From positions 1 to 60,025 of the forward strand of contig CAZXCJ010000001.1 in the NCBI GenBank assembly GCA_964639335.1: a stretch of DNA of 60,025 nt, in the 5' to 3' direction. The position numbers were made by a program, and so were the translations under genes. The stretch is from JAIOTH01 sp964639335. GTDB lineage: Bacteria; Patescibacteriota; Patescibacteriia; UBA1558; S5-K13. Numbering within the stretch: the stretch's first letter is position 1; every line of letters begins with the position of its first letter. The notes beneath the pieces were generated by a model. That model had not been told where the DNA came from. It did not search any database and saw nothing but the letters and a program-made list of their open reading frames with translations. Below are positions 1 through 7,843 of this stretch, piece after piece.

Positions 1-20
1 ATATTCTAATAAATTTTATC

Positions 21-47
21 AAATGTCCAAGTAGGACATTTCTATTT
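21..47 (+). terminator. Terminator of an upstream gene
   Basis: An 8-bp perfect stem (AAATGTCC/GGACATTT) with a 5-nt loop is followed by a T-rich stretch. It lies before the promoter of the next operon, so it probably ends a gene left of the window. Confidence 0.5.
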
Positions 48-72
48 CACCTTTAAAAATTACTAAAAATAT

Positions 73-101
73 TTGACACCATAAACAATTAACCATATAA
101 T
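73..101 (+). promoter_or_regulatory. Consensus promoter of the DksA-lspA operon
   Basis: TTGACA at 73-78 and TATAAT at 96-101 are separated by exactly 17 nt, a perfect sigma-70-type promoter. The start codon of the first gene is 33 nt downstream of the -10 box. Confidence 0.8.
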
Positions 102-133
102 AATTACTACTATTTAAAATTCAATACTAAATT

Positions 134-496
134 ATGAACAAAAAAATATTAAAACAAATAGAAAAAACTTTATTAGAAAAAAAAGAGCAAACTAAAAAAG
201 AATTGGACTCCTTTGCTGAAAAAAATGAAAAGGTAGAAAATGATTACAACGCCAAATTTCCTCAATACGGAGACCATGAAGATGAAAATGCTTCAGAGGT
301 GGCTGATTTTGAAGGTGATTTGTATTTAGAAAAAACTTTAGAAAGGTCTTTAAAAAAAATTGATGAGGCCTTAAAAAAAATTAAGCAAGGAATCTACGGA
401 AAATGCGAAAAATGCGGAAAACCAATACCTGAAAAAAGATGTCTAGCATTTCCTACGGCCTCAAAGTGCATGGATTGTAAAAAGAAATCTTTATAA
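134..496 (+). CDS. DksA/TraR-family zinc-finger protein
   Basis: This 120-aa protein has a long charged coiled-coil N-terminal part (about residues 1-85) and a C-terminal four-cysteine zinc finger (CEKCGKPIPEKR, then CMDC). That is the DksA/TraR layout, whose members reach into the RNA polymerase secondary channel. The coiled-coil turn carries no clear DxxDxA motif, so whether it acts like E. coli DksA is uncertain. It is first in an operon: its TAA overlaps the lspA ATG by one base (TAATG), which implies translational coupling. No Shine-Dalgarno sequence is visible. Confidence 0.85.
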   Translation: MNKKILKQIEKTLLEKKEQTKKELDSFAEKNEKVENDYNAKFPQYGDHEDENASEVADFEGDLYLEKTLERSLKKIDEALKKIKQGIYGKCEKCGKPIPEKRCLAFPTASKCMDCKKKSL

Positions 497-978
497 TGAA
501 AAAAATTTATTACAAATTGATTATTATATTACCTTTATTTATTTTTTTCTTATTAGACAGAATAACAAAATATTTAGCCACAAATAAACTCCCCTCTTCC
601 GGAGTTTATTTATTTAAATATATAAAATTAAAACTAGAAACAAATTTTGGAATTGCTTTTGGCATAAAAATACATCCAATTATTATAATTATTCTAGTAT
701 CTCTAATTATTCTCATACTTGTATATATATTTCTTAAAGGTTTAAAAAAGGGGAAATATTTAAATTCTTTTTTAATAGGTCTTATCATAGCCGGGGCTTT
801 TAGTAATTTGTTTGATAGAATAATTAAAGGAGAGGTGATAGATTTTATTGAAATAGGGTTCTGGCCAAGCTTTAATTTGGCAGATCTTTATATTAGTTCA
901 GCTATCTTACTATATATAATATTTAATTTTAAAAATAAAACCCCGAACCGAAATGGTTCAGGGTTTAAAATAATCTAA
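496..978 (+). CDS. lspA: Signal peptidase II (prolipoprotein signal peptidase)
   Basis: A 160-aa integral membrane aspartyl protease with four hydrophobic segments. The family motifs are present: the NFGIAFG stretch (about residue 50), LFDRI (first catalytic Asp) and FNLADLYI (second catalytic Asp). It removes signal peptides from lipoproteins in the membrane. It is translated from the overlapping TAATG junction with the preceding zinc-finger gene. The last codons (938-966) double as a terminator hairpin, so the tail of the protein is shaped by the RNA signal. Length is normal for the family. Confidence 0.93.
   Translation: MKKIYYKLIIILPLFIFFLLDRITKYLATNKLPSSGVYLFKYIKLKLETNFGIAFGIKIHPIIIIILVSLIILILVYIFLKGLKKGKYLNSFLIGLIIAGAFSNLFDRIIKGEVIDFIEIGFWPSFNLADLYISSAILLYIIFNFKNKTPNRNGSGFKII
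938..966. terminator. Terminator inside the lspA 3' end
   Basis: AAACCC-C-GAACC pairs with GGTTC-A-GGGTTT across a 5-nt loop (one mismatch). It overlaps the last codons of lspA and lies between convergent genes, so it may serve both strands. Confidence 0.6.
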
Positions 979-987
979 CTGCTCTAA

Positions 988-1971
988 TTATTCTGAATCT
1001 TCATTAAATAAACCTTTTTGCTGAGGACGGTTGTCGTCTTCATCTTTTTTATCCTTAATCTTTTTTTTGCCAGAAAAAAAAGTTGAAAATATCACAATTA
1101 TTACCAGAATGATCAAAAGCCAAATACCTATATTTCTATTTTTCTCTTGCTTGGCTTGAATATCTAAATCTTCCATAATTTCTGCTTTTTCTTCTTCGCC
1201 CAAGGTGGCTGGTTGCAAATTCTCTGTTGTCTCATCTATTTGGGCTATTTCTTCATCTCCGTCAATATTCACTAAAATTCCCTCATCTTCACCTTCTACA
1301 ACTTCTAAATTCTCGTTGCTAGAGCTTTCAAAAATAATAACTTCGCCTTCTGTGTCCTCTTCGCTAACGAAAACCTCTCCTTCTGCTTCTTCTGAAATAG
1401 CACTTATGTTTTGATCTTCTGAATCAGTTTCTGAATCAGTTTCTTCTGAATCTTGATCAACATCCACGACATTTTCATCTACGCTTTCCTCTGCAACTTC
1501 TAAAGATGAAGGGGTAGTTGGCAAATCTAAATTTTCTCTTACGGGGCTTTCAAGAGAAAATACAGCACCCCGAGAAACAAAACTTCTTTGCCATCTAGTT
1601 TCTGTCCAAGCAATAACCTTCCATTGATGTCGGCCCTGGCTTAACCCTTGATCCACTAAAAAATAAAAGTTGCCAGTAGGGCTATCGTCATCCTTAACTA
1701 CAGTAGCTGGTCCATAATACTGATCATCAACATAAATGTCTATTTCCGTATTATTCCAGGTTAGACCAGTTAAATAAAATGGTTCATTAATATTATAAAT
1801 TTCGCTATCTGGTTTAACTAGGGTTGGAATTGGGACATAACACTTACTTAATTTACATTCTTTTTCTAATTCAGCATTATGATCTATTTCTACTTCAGCT
1901 GCGCTTACATTTGCAAAGAACAGAAATGATAGCATTAAAAATGCTATCGTCAAAAATACTTTTTTTGTCAT
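988..1971 (-). CDS. Secreted, membrane-anchored acidic protein, unknown function
   Basis: 327 aa. An N-terminal signal peptide (hydrophobic residues 7-22, likely cleavage after ANVSA) is followed by a probable beta-sandwich domain (about 45-145, with two Cys near 39-44). A long Asp/Glu/Ser-rich linker spans about 155-270. One transmembrane segment (about 283-303) and a Lys/Asp-rich cytoplasmic tail close the protein. It looks like a surface protein displayed on an acidic stalk. I do not recognise a specific family. It is convergent with lspA, and no partner gene is adjacent. Confidence 0.75.
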   Translation of the reverse strand: MTKKVFLTIAFLMLSFLFFANVSAAEVEIDHNAELEKECKLSKCYVPIPTLVKPDSEIYNINEPFYLTGLTWNNTEIDIYVDDQYYGPATVVKDDDSPTGNFYFLVDQGLSQGRHQWKVIAWTETRWQRSFVSRGAVFSLESPVRENLDLPTTPSSLEVAEESVDENVVDVDQDSEETDSETDSEDQNISAISEEAEGEVFVSEEDTEGEVIIFESSSNENLEVVEGEDEGILVNIDGDEEIAQIDETTENLQPATLGEEEKAEIMEDLDIQAKQEKNRNIGIWLLIILVIIVIFSTFFSGKKKIKDKKDEDDNRPQQKGLFNEDSE

Positions 1972-2211
1972 AGGCGAAATTACTTAATAATTAAATGTAT
2001 TCTTAGCTTATTACTTTTATTTTTTTTGTCAACCCCGCACCTTTTCTCTAAAAATAATTACAAAACAATCAATTTTCTATTCTCTTAAAATATCTATATA
2101 GCCCCTATCTTAAATTAAAAAGGTGTCGGGGTCAATATTGACAGAATTTAAATTATTCACTATTCATTCTCACTCTTAATAGTAGGTTGTGGAGACTTGC
2201 CCGCCAATAAG

Positions 2212-2559
2212 CTAATTAAAAAATTTAATATCTGCTTTTTTGTTTTGAATATCTAAAACAATACTAATTATTTCTAATCTATATTCTTGATTAACTTTAT
2301 TTTTTTCTATATATCTATTAATCGCTGCTTTCAAATGTTCTTTTTTATTTTCTGAAATAGCTTCTTCTGGATAGCCAAACTTTAAATTAGTTCTAGTTTT
2401 AACTTCTATAAATCTTAAAATATGATTTTTTTCAGCTAAAATATCAATTTCGCCTTCTCTAAAATAAATATTCTGGTCCAAAATTATATAATCCTTACCC
2501 TTAAGAAACTTAATGGCAATTTGCTGACCTAATTTACCTATTTTTTGATTATGGTTCAT
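2212..2559 (-). CDS. YraN/UPF0102 family putative endonuclease
   Basis: The 115-aa product carries the YraN signature of a RecB-like nuclease fold: GKLGQQIAIKFL at the N-terminus, GEIDILA (Asp) and FIEVKTRT (Glu-x-Lys), then a helical C-terminus starting GYPEEAI. Length is usual for the family. The exact substrate is unknown, although family members are often linked to DNA processing. It stands alone. The ATG at 2559 is followed directly by the conserved N-terminal motif, which supports the start. Confidence 0.88.
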   Translation of the reverse strand: MNHNQKIGKLGQQIAIKFLKGKDYIILDQNIYFREGEIDILAEKNHILRFIEVKTRTNLKFGYPEEAISENKKEHLKAAINRYIEKNKVNQEYRLEIISIVLDIQNKKADIKFFN

Positions 2560-2590
2560 ATAGTTAGAATTAAGGAGTAAATATTACGAA

Positions 2591-2952
2591 TTACGAATAA
2601 TAAAATTTTGAGCTCTTAATCAATCCAATTAACATTTTGTAAATGTTAATTGATTCTTCAAACATCCTTTTAAATTCATTATCCTTTAGATAATTGAGGT
2701 CTTTAGAAATTAAAATTTGACTTTGTAATTCGGAAACTGATCCTAGACTATTATAATAAAAATTAACCTTTTCTTTATAAAATTTTCTATTAAATCCCTC
2801 TGCGATATTTGAAACTACAGAAATAGAACATCTTCTCATTTGGCTTATTAGGTCAAAAACTTCTTCTTTGGGAAAATTTTTAAAGCTAATCTATGAGATT
2901 GCTGCCAAACCCCTAAATCTCTAAAACTTTTTATCTTATTATTTCCATACAT
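2591..2952 (-). pseudogene. Four-helix-bundle protein, frameshifted
   Basis: The open part (2591-2839) encodes the C-terminal helices of the 23S-rRNA-intervening-sequence/four-helix-bundle family (SQMRRCSISVVSNIAEGF...). The missing N-terminus is readable upstream in another frame from an ATG at 2952: MYGNNKIKSFRDLGVWQQSH, then RLALKIF. The frames part at about 2874, where a short deletion appears to have removed the usual few residues before FPKEEVFDLISQMRR. The gene is therefore broken, unless the distal part is translated alone from the ATG at 2839. An intact relative sits at 31600-31959. Confidence 0.75.
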
Positions 2953-3058
2953 ATTTTTTTCCTTTTCTTAATTCTTATTTAAAAAAACAAAAAACCGCTT
3001 ATTGCGACCCCTTTAGTTATCAAATTGTTATACTTGTCCCTACTCCTTACTCCCCCCC

Positions 3059-3110
3059 CTGCCTTGCCGTAGTTCCCCGCTTTTTTAGAAAAGTGGGTGA
3101 ACGTAGGCAG
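3059..3110. repeat. Palindromic intergenic element
   Basis: CTGCCT and AGGCAG close a long imperfect hairpin whose core (CCGTAGTTCCCCGCTTTTTT) resembles elements beside the tRNAs at 7.2 kb and 7.55 kb. It is one copy of a scattered palindrome family in this window. Confidence 0.55.
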
Positions 3111-3118
3111 GTTGTTCC

Positions 3119-3511
3119 TTACTTCAAATACTTCTCATATTCTTTTCTTTTCTTATCTTCAGCTCTTAATTGCGGAACTCTATTCAAATAATATTGTATA
3201 ATGGTAATCAGCCAAATTAATAAAAAGCCCCACCACAATATCAAAACAAATCTAATTTGAAAATAGGGAACTCTAAATTTTCTGAAAAGTATAAGAAATA
3301 AACTAAGCAAACCCCCAATAAACAAAAAATTGGTTAATTTAGTATATAAAACTTTTTGATATTTATCTTTGGCCTTTTTGGAAAAAAAATACTTTAAAAA
3401 AATAGCCATTAAAATAAATGCTAGGGAAATCGCCAAAATAATAAAAAAAGTTCCTGGCTTAATGGCCGGGGGATAAGCGTCAAAAAGATATTGAAAACTT
3501 ATAATAGACAT
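3119..3511 (-). CDS. Small integral membrane protein, unknown
   Basis: 130 aa with about three hydrophobic helices (residues ~20-45, ~60-80, ~85-112) and a charged C-terminal tail ending in RAEDKKRKEYEKYLK. No family recognised. It starts one base after the stop codon of the methyltransferase gene (3513-4070), so the two are cotranscribed and probably translationally coupled. Confidence 0.65.
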   Translation of the reverse strand: MSIISFQYLFDAYPPAIKPGTFFIILAISLAFILMAIFLKYFFSKKAKDKYQKVLYTKLTNFLFIGGLLSLFLILFRKFRVPYFQIRFVLILWWGFLLIWLITIIQYYLNRVPQLRAEDKKRKEYEKYLK

Positions 3512-3512
3512 T

Positions 3513-4070
3513 CTACTTCTTAAAAATTAAACCAAAATGATATTGTCCTGCCTCAAATTCTTCCTCCAATTTTAAACCAAATACTTCACACAATTCTTTT
3601 ATTTTTTCTGGATTAACCCTTTTCTTAATGTCTGGTCCCAAAGGTGCGCCAATATTTTTCCAATCAATAATTAAAAGCTTGCCACCAACTTTAATTAATC
3701 TGATAGCTTCTTTAATCATTTCAGCCATATTAGCAGATTGAAAAAGGACATTATTCAAGATTCCTAAATTTAAAGAGCTTTCGGAAATTTTAGTAACTCC
3801 ATAGATTTCTAAATTACTCCAAATTGTGCGGACATTACTAAGGCCCTGATTTTTAGCATGACTTTCAGCTGAAGATAAAACTTGTTTTTGAACATCAACA
3901 GCATAAACCAAGCCCTTGTCTCCAACTATTCTAGCAGCTTGAAAAGTAAAGTAGGCCTTGGGTCCACAACCTAAATCAGCCACCCTATCTCCGTAGCCTA
4001 AACCAATGTGTTTTTCTAAAATTTGTTTAGGATCCAAAAGTTGATTACCTCCAGCCTGTTTCTTAAACAT
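3513..4070 (-). CDS. Class I SAM-dependent methyltransferase
   Basis: 185 aa. Motif I (VADLGCGPKAYF, about residues 32-43) is the SAM-binding glycine loop. The acidic motif II (VYAVDVQ) follows at about 55-60, then a region matching motif IV (LNLGILNNVLFQ) and LLIIDWK. The order fits Methyltransf_11/UbiE-like enzymes. The substrate cannot be read from sequence. It is the first gene of a pair with the membrane protein at 3119-3511. Confidence 0.8.
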   Translation of the reverse strand: MFKKQAGGNQLLDPKQILEKHIGLGYGDRVADLGCGPKAYFTFQAARIVGDKGLVYAVDVQKQVLSSAESHAKNQGLSNVRTIWSNLEIYGVTKISESSLNLGILNNVLFQSANMAEMIKEAIRLIKVGGKLLIIDWKNIGAPLGPDIKKRVNPEKIKELCEVFGLKLEEEFEAGQYHFGLIFKK

Positions 4071-4212
4071 ATATTTTTGTACATACTTATTGTATAATAA
4101 ATTACAACAGTAAAATTATTATATAATAAGTCCATCTAATTAAATTATAAGATATTTAATAAAAAATCAAGTATATTTTAATTATATTACCTCTTGATTA
4201 AACAATCAACTT

Positions 4213-4836
4213 ATGAACCTTGGTATTTTAATCATTATTATCAGTTTGTTGTCTTATTTGAGTAATCACATTAATAACAAATATTTAAATCATTTATCTA
4301 TTAAATATTTTTATTATTTAGGAATTATCATTCATGAATCTTCTCATGCTTTAATGTGTTTTTCTACAGGTGCAAAAATTATTAAATTTGAAATATTTTC
4401 CAGACAACCAAAAGTAACTCATTATAAATCAAAAATACCTATCTTGGGACAAACCCTAATATCTTTAGCTCCTCTCATAGGAGGATTTGCATTTCTTTGT
4501 TTAATAAATAATTATGTTTTGAAGGGTTGTATTAATATAAATACTCCGACAAATTTAAAAGAATTATTGGCCCTACCTTTTTCCATATTATCGCAAATAA
4601 ATATTTTGGAATGGAAAAGTTGGATTGTAATAATTCTTTCTTTAAATATTGGGGCTATGCTTGGTCCGTCCTTTCAAGATTTAAAAAACATCTGGTGGGT
4701 CTTTATAATTTTGTTTTTTATTAAGTGGCCATTTTTAATAAATACTGGACTAATCATTATTGCTTTAATAATTACTAATATTATTATTCAAATTTCTTTT
4801 ATATTAATCTCTAAAATCATAAAACCAGCTTCTTGA
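4213..4836 (+). CDS. M50-like (site-2 protease type) membrane metalloprotease
   Basis: 207 aa, strongly hydrophobic, with about five membrane helices. HESSH (about residue 41) matches the HExxH zinc motif inside a membrane helix, as in M50 intramembrane proteases. A later segment, MLGPSFQDLKN (about 155-165), could supply the third ligand (Asp), although the canonical NxxPxxxxDG is not intact. It may be a divergent protease or a non-protease relative. It is a single gene, convergent with the minus-strand gene at 4862. Confidence 0.65.
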   Translation: MNLGILIIIISLLSYLSNHINNKYLNHLSIKYFYYLGIIIHESSHALMCFSTGAKIIKFEIFSRQPKVTHYKSKIPILGQTLISLAPLIGGFAFLCLINNYVLKGCININTPTNLKELLALPFSILSQINILEWKSWIVIILSLNIGAMLGPSFQDLKNIWWVFIILFFIKWPFLINTGLIIIALIITNIIIQISFILISKIIKPAS

Positions 4837-4850
4837 AACTGGCTTTATTT
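4821..4850. terminator. Probable bidirectional terminator
   Basis: CCAG...CTGG flanked by A and T runs, with an inner TT/AA pairing and a CTTG loop, between two convergent genes and overlapping the 3' end of the M50-like gene. The stem is short and contains a mismatch. Confidence 0.4.
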
Positions 4851-4861
4851 ATAAATATAAA

Positions 4862-5221
4862 TTAGGACCCTAATTCATGTATAATGTCTTGGACTTTAGT
4901 AATATCCTCTACTTCTAATCCTACGCTTTCTAATTCCGCTTCAGATTTTTGATTAGCTTCCTCTTTTTTTTCATTTAAGGCATTTATTATTAATTCTTTA
5001 ACCATTTTTTCTCTTTCCTTTTCATCTGAAACTCTGGTAAAAAAATTCTGTTTATTTTTTGTGTCATTAAAGATTGTTTCAAAATCTAATTTAAAAAAAT
5101 CATGCAAATTTTCATTTAATTCTTTAATTTTCTTTTTTAAAGTACCTTCAAACTTTTCCAAAACTTCAATACCGCGCTCTTCTTTATTTCCCATATTGTC
5201 TTCTCCAAATTTAATAGCCAT
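4862..5221 (-). CDS. Hypothetical helical protein
   Basis: 119 aa, highly charged, with no cysteine and no membrane segment. The first half (KFEGTLKKKIKELNENLHDFF) looks amphipathic. The C-terminal half is acidic and could be a small helical adaptor or partner-binding domain. An in-frame Met at residue 10 is an alternative start. I do not recognise the family. It is a single gene, with no informative neighbour. Confidence 0.5.
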   Translation of the reverse strand: MAIKFGEDNMGNKEERGIEVLEKFEGTLKKKIKELNENLHDFFKLDFETIFNDTKNKQNFFTRVSDEKEREKMVKELIINALNEKKEEANQKSEAELESVGLEVEDITKVQDIIHELGS

Positions 5222-5276
5222 ACTTTTTATAATTAATTATTATATTTTTATATTAGCTTAAAATTTAAAAATAAAA

Positions 5277-6554
5277 CTAGATATTAAATTTTTTTACTTT
5301 TTCCAAAACATCTGATAAGGTCTCTCCGAAAAATATTAAACCATCTTGGTGCCCGCCCATAACTAAAACTCCTTGGTCTCTATTGGCTTTCTTCTGTAAA
5401 ATCTTCTTAATAGAAAAAGCCATTTCCGGGGTCCCATAAGCGGCCATCTGATCAGTAGTAGGAACCTTACCTTTTAATTTCTGCCATAATTTCCGGTTAT
5501 GAATATGAATAACGGCCTTAATAGAAAGACTAGAAACATAAACCGCTAAATGGCTCATGCTCTCTGAAGAAGGCTTGCTTCCCCCAGAATAAACCACTTG
5601 ATTCTGCTTAAAATCCCAATCCAAAATTAAAGAATAATGTTTTGTTTTCAAATTCTTCAAGCCTCCGCTGGCACTGCCGGTGATAATAAATTTATTCTTT
5701 CCATAACGACAGCTAATATTCCCGAAACCGATCCCACTTTTATACATTCCAATCATATTTTTCCCCCAAAAATAATCCCGATATTTATCTAATTCTTTAA
5801 TATCTTTATTTTCTAAAGACTTATATTTTTTTAACCAACAATTAAATTTAATATAACCTTCGTCATTTATTTCTAAAATGTTCAATAAGTCACTGAATTT
5901 GCTAATGGAATAATTAGCCCTTTTTACTTTGGCATTACTAAAATGAATCGAAGTAAATCCCATCCGATTAGCACCAATAACATCCATTTCATAATTATCA
6001 CCAATCACATAAACCTGACAATTTTGACCACACTTAGATTTTTTTAAAGCTAATTTAAAAATTGCTGAAAACGGTTTTTCTCGACCGATCTCCTCCGAAC
6101 AAACTATAAAATCAAAATATTTAGCTATACTTAACTTTTCTAATTTTTTAATTTGGACATAGGTTAACAAATTAGACACTAAACCCATTTTAATTTTGCT
6201 TTCATACAATATCTTTAGGGTCTTTTCAACTGTGGGAAATAATTTTAGATATTTATAAGTTGTTCGCCAATAAATATCAGCTAAATCATCCTGAAGAAAC
6301 TCTGGATCACTAGGAAATTCTATAATCTCTAACATTCTCTGGAAGTATAATAAACGATTATGAGATGAAGCCGTCCCTTTTAAATTTTTATGAACATATT
6401 TTCTAGATTCACCATATAACTCATTAAACTTCTTTCTAGAAAATTTTGGCTTATATTTTTTAAAAAATAAAAAACAAACCTCTTTTGCTTTGGTATAGGC
6501 CTCTGTAGAATTACATAAAGTATCATCCAAATCTACTAATAATAATTTACCCAT
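5277..6554 (-). CDS. HAD phosphatase / class II aldolase fusion
   Basis: Two enzyme domains in one chain (numbered from the Met at 6572). Residues 8-235 are a HAD hydrolase: DLDDT (nucleophile Asp14, Asp16), LVSN (Ser133), Lys166 and VIGDNYEMD (Asp192). Residues 245-430 are a class II aldolase/adducin domain with Glu337 (PSSES), His356/His358 (HIH) and His408 (GGHQD), the usual zinc set. I prefer the Met at 6554, because MGKLLLVDLDDT begins the HAD domain directly. TATAAT lies 7 nt upstream of that ATG, so the mRNA may be leaderless. The combination recalls the aldolase/HAD fusion of the methionine salvage pathway, but with reversed order. The substrate is unknown. Confidence 0.85.
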   Translation of the reverse strand: MGKLLLVDLDDTLCNSTEAYTKAKEVCFLFFKKYKPKFSRKKFNELYGESRKYVHKNLKGTASSHNRLLYFQRMLEIIEFPSDPEFLQDDLADIYWRTTYKYLKLFPTVEKTLKILYESKIKMGLVSNLLTYVQIKKLEKLSIAKYFDFIVCSEEIGREKPFSAIFKLALKKSKCGQNCQVYVIGDNYEMDVIGANRMGFTSIHFSNAKVKRANYSISKFSDLLNILEINDEGYIKFNCWLKKYKSLENKDIKELDKYRDYFWGKNMIGMYKSGIGFGNISCRYGKNKFIITGSASGGLKNLKTKHYSLILDWDFKQNQVVYSGGSKPSSESMSHLAVYVSSLSIKAVIHIHNRKLWQKLKGKVPTTDQMAAYGTPEMAFSIKKILQKKANRDQGVLVMGGHQDGLIFFGETLSDVLEKVKKFNI

Positions 6555-6638
6555 AAATTTATTATAGCACAAAACAAAAAATCACTTTTAAATAAGTGAA
6601 TTATTCTAGTCAATATCACCCCTTCCTTTTTTAAAGCT

Positions 6639-6884
6639 TTACTTTTTACTTACTAACTTCTCCTTTCCAATTCTAGACCATTTCTTAATTTGTCTTTCTC
6701 TTCTCATGGCCTCAATTTTAGTTTTAAACTCTTCAAAATATATAATTTTGACAGGTCTTCTTTGCTTAGTATATTTTGCACCTTTTCCTAAATTATGTTT
6801 CTTTTCTCTAGAATCTAAATTTTTACAATACCCTGTATAAAATGAGCTATCCCTGCACTTAGCTATATATGTATAAAATGACAT
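6639..6884 (-). CDS. GIY-YIG domain endonuclease-like protein
   Basis: 81 aa. FYTYIAKCRDSSFYTGYCKNL carries the GIY-YIG-type core (here TYI and TGY), followed by the conserved Arg of DSREKKHNLGKGAKYTK and the Glu in KIEAMRRERQIKKWS. This is the short YhbQ/UPF0213 type. It is a possible DNA-repair nuclease, not a homing enzyme, since no intron is visible. A second member lies at 16931-17179. Confidence 0.85.
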   Translation of the reverse strand: MSFYTYIAKCRDSSFYTGYCKNLDSREKKHNLGKGAKYTKQRRPVKIIYFEEFKTKIEAMRRERQIKKWSRIGKEKLVSKK

Positions 6885-6902
6885 AAAATATATTTAAAAC
6901 GT

Positions 6903-7031
6903 TTGTCCCTCGACTCCTCATTACATTCGTCGCTCGGGACACTCGATTCGTTTTTAAAAAGAATGGTTGGAATGAAGCGAAGCGAAATGAAAACCACGAG
7001 TGAGTCCCGAATTTATGAGGGACGAATCGAG
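6903..7031. repeat. Palindromic elements abutting tRNA-Ala 3' end
   Basis: ACTCGATTCGT (about 6941-6951) and ACGAATCGAGT (7022-7032) form an inverted pair, and GTCCCTC/GAGGGAC pairs lie near both ends. The right arm runs directly into the CCA end of tRNA-Ala. It is part of the tRNA-associated palindrome family. Confidence 0.55.
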
Positions 7032-7108
7032 TGGTGGACCTGGAGAGACTCGAACTCTCGACCCCCTGCTTGCAAAGCAGGTGCTCTAGCCAACTGAGCT
7101 ACAGGCCC
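7032..7108 (-). tRNA. tRNA-Ala (anticodon TGC)
   Basis: 77-nt cloverleaf with an encoded CCA. The acceptor GGGCCTG pairs with CAGGTCC and includes the G3:U70 pair that identifies alanine. The anticodon arm is CTGCT-TTGCAAG-style with TGC at 34-36, and the T arm is GAGAGTTCGAGTCTCTC. Confidence 0.96.
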
Positions 7109-7192
7109 TTATTTTATTATATATTAATCTTATATTATCGAATAACTATTTAAAATCTAATTGTTATTTGCGAAGTTGGGAACCAACTGTCG

Positions 7193-7281
7193 CAGACCCT
7201 GAGCCCGTCGAAGGGTCGAAGATCCTCCGTAGTCCCTCACTTTTTAAAAAAGTGGGGGGCGAAGGGGGAAGCTACAGGCCC
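7193..7281. repeat. Palindromic element ending in a copy of the tRNA-Ala 5' end
   Basis: The hairpin core CCCTCACTTTTTAAAAAAGT / GGGGGGCGAAGGGGGAA is followed by GCTACAGGCCC (7271-7281). These are the same 11 bases as the 5' end of tRNA-Ala at 7098-7108. This looks like an inserted element with an 11-bp target duplication. Confidence 0.55.
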
Positions 7282-7401
7282 ATGTAGGAATTTTCAATTA
7301 CCAATTATCAATTTACAATAAATTTTTAATTATTGAATTATTAATTAAGTATGGCCGCGCCACAAACCCGAGTAAGGAGTTTACGACGAGCGAGTGGTTT
7401 A

Positions 7402-7478
7402 TGGTGGGTCCTATAGGATTCGAACCTACGGCCTTCTCGGTGTAAACGAGACGCTCTAACCAACTGAGCCAAGGACCC
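7402..7478 (-). tRNA. tRNA-Val (anticodon TAC)
   Basis: 77 nt with an encoded CCA. The acceptor GGGTCCT pairs with AGGACCC. The anticodon stem TCTCG/CGAGA encloses the loop TTTACAC (TAC), and the T arm is TAGGTTCGAATCCTA. Confidence 0.96.
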
Positions 7479-7548
7479 GTATGAATGTAAATAACAAATT
7501 ACAAATTTCAAATTACAAATAAAAACTTTTTAAAAAGAACTACTTGTC

Positions 7549-7597
7549 CTCCGTAGCTCCGAATCTTGTGAGGAGCGAAGGAGGAAGCCAAGGACCC
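7549..7597. repeat. Palindromic element ending in a copy of the tRNA-Val 5' end
   Basis: CCTCCGTAGCTCC...GAGCGAAGGAGG is followed by GCCAAGGACCC (7587-7597), identical to the 5' end of tRNA-Val (7468-7478). The layout is the same as for the element at 7193-7281. Confidence 0.55.
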
Positions 7598-7717
7598 AAT
7601 AAATTAATTTTGAATTATCAATTTTTAATTTCAAATAAATTTTTAATGAATTAATCTTTAATTAAAAATTTTGGGATTCAGATTTAAATTAAAATTTAAA
7701 ATTCAAAATTCAACTGC

Positions 7718-7806
7718 TGGTGCCAGAGAGAGGACTTGAACCTCCACGAGAAAAAATTCTCACAGGCCCCTCAAGCCTGAGCGTCTACCAGTTCCGCCAC
7801 TCTGGC
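7718..7806 (-). tRNA. tRNA-Leu (anticodon GAG)
   Basis: 89 nt with an encoded CCA and a long variable arm (TGTGAGAATTTTTTCTCGTG). The acceptor GCCAGAG pairs with CTCTGGC. The anticodon stem CAGGC/GCCTG encloses TTGAGGG, giving GAG. The D arm is TGGCGGAACTGGTAGACGC, typical of leucine. Confidence 0.95.
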
Positions 7807-7843
7807 AAAGGTCTACCAGACTGCCCCGCATATGAAGGAAGTA

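Noticed and set aside
1205..1414. Ser/Thr-rich plus-strand frame opposite the acidic surface protein
   Set aside because: It is the antisense shadow of the Asp/Glu/Ser-rich linker.
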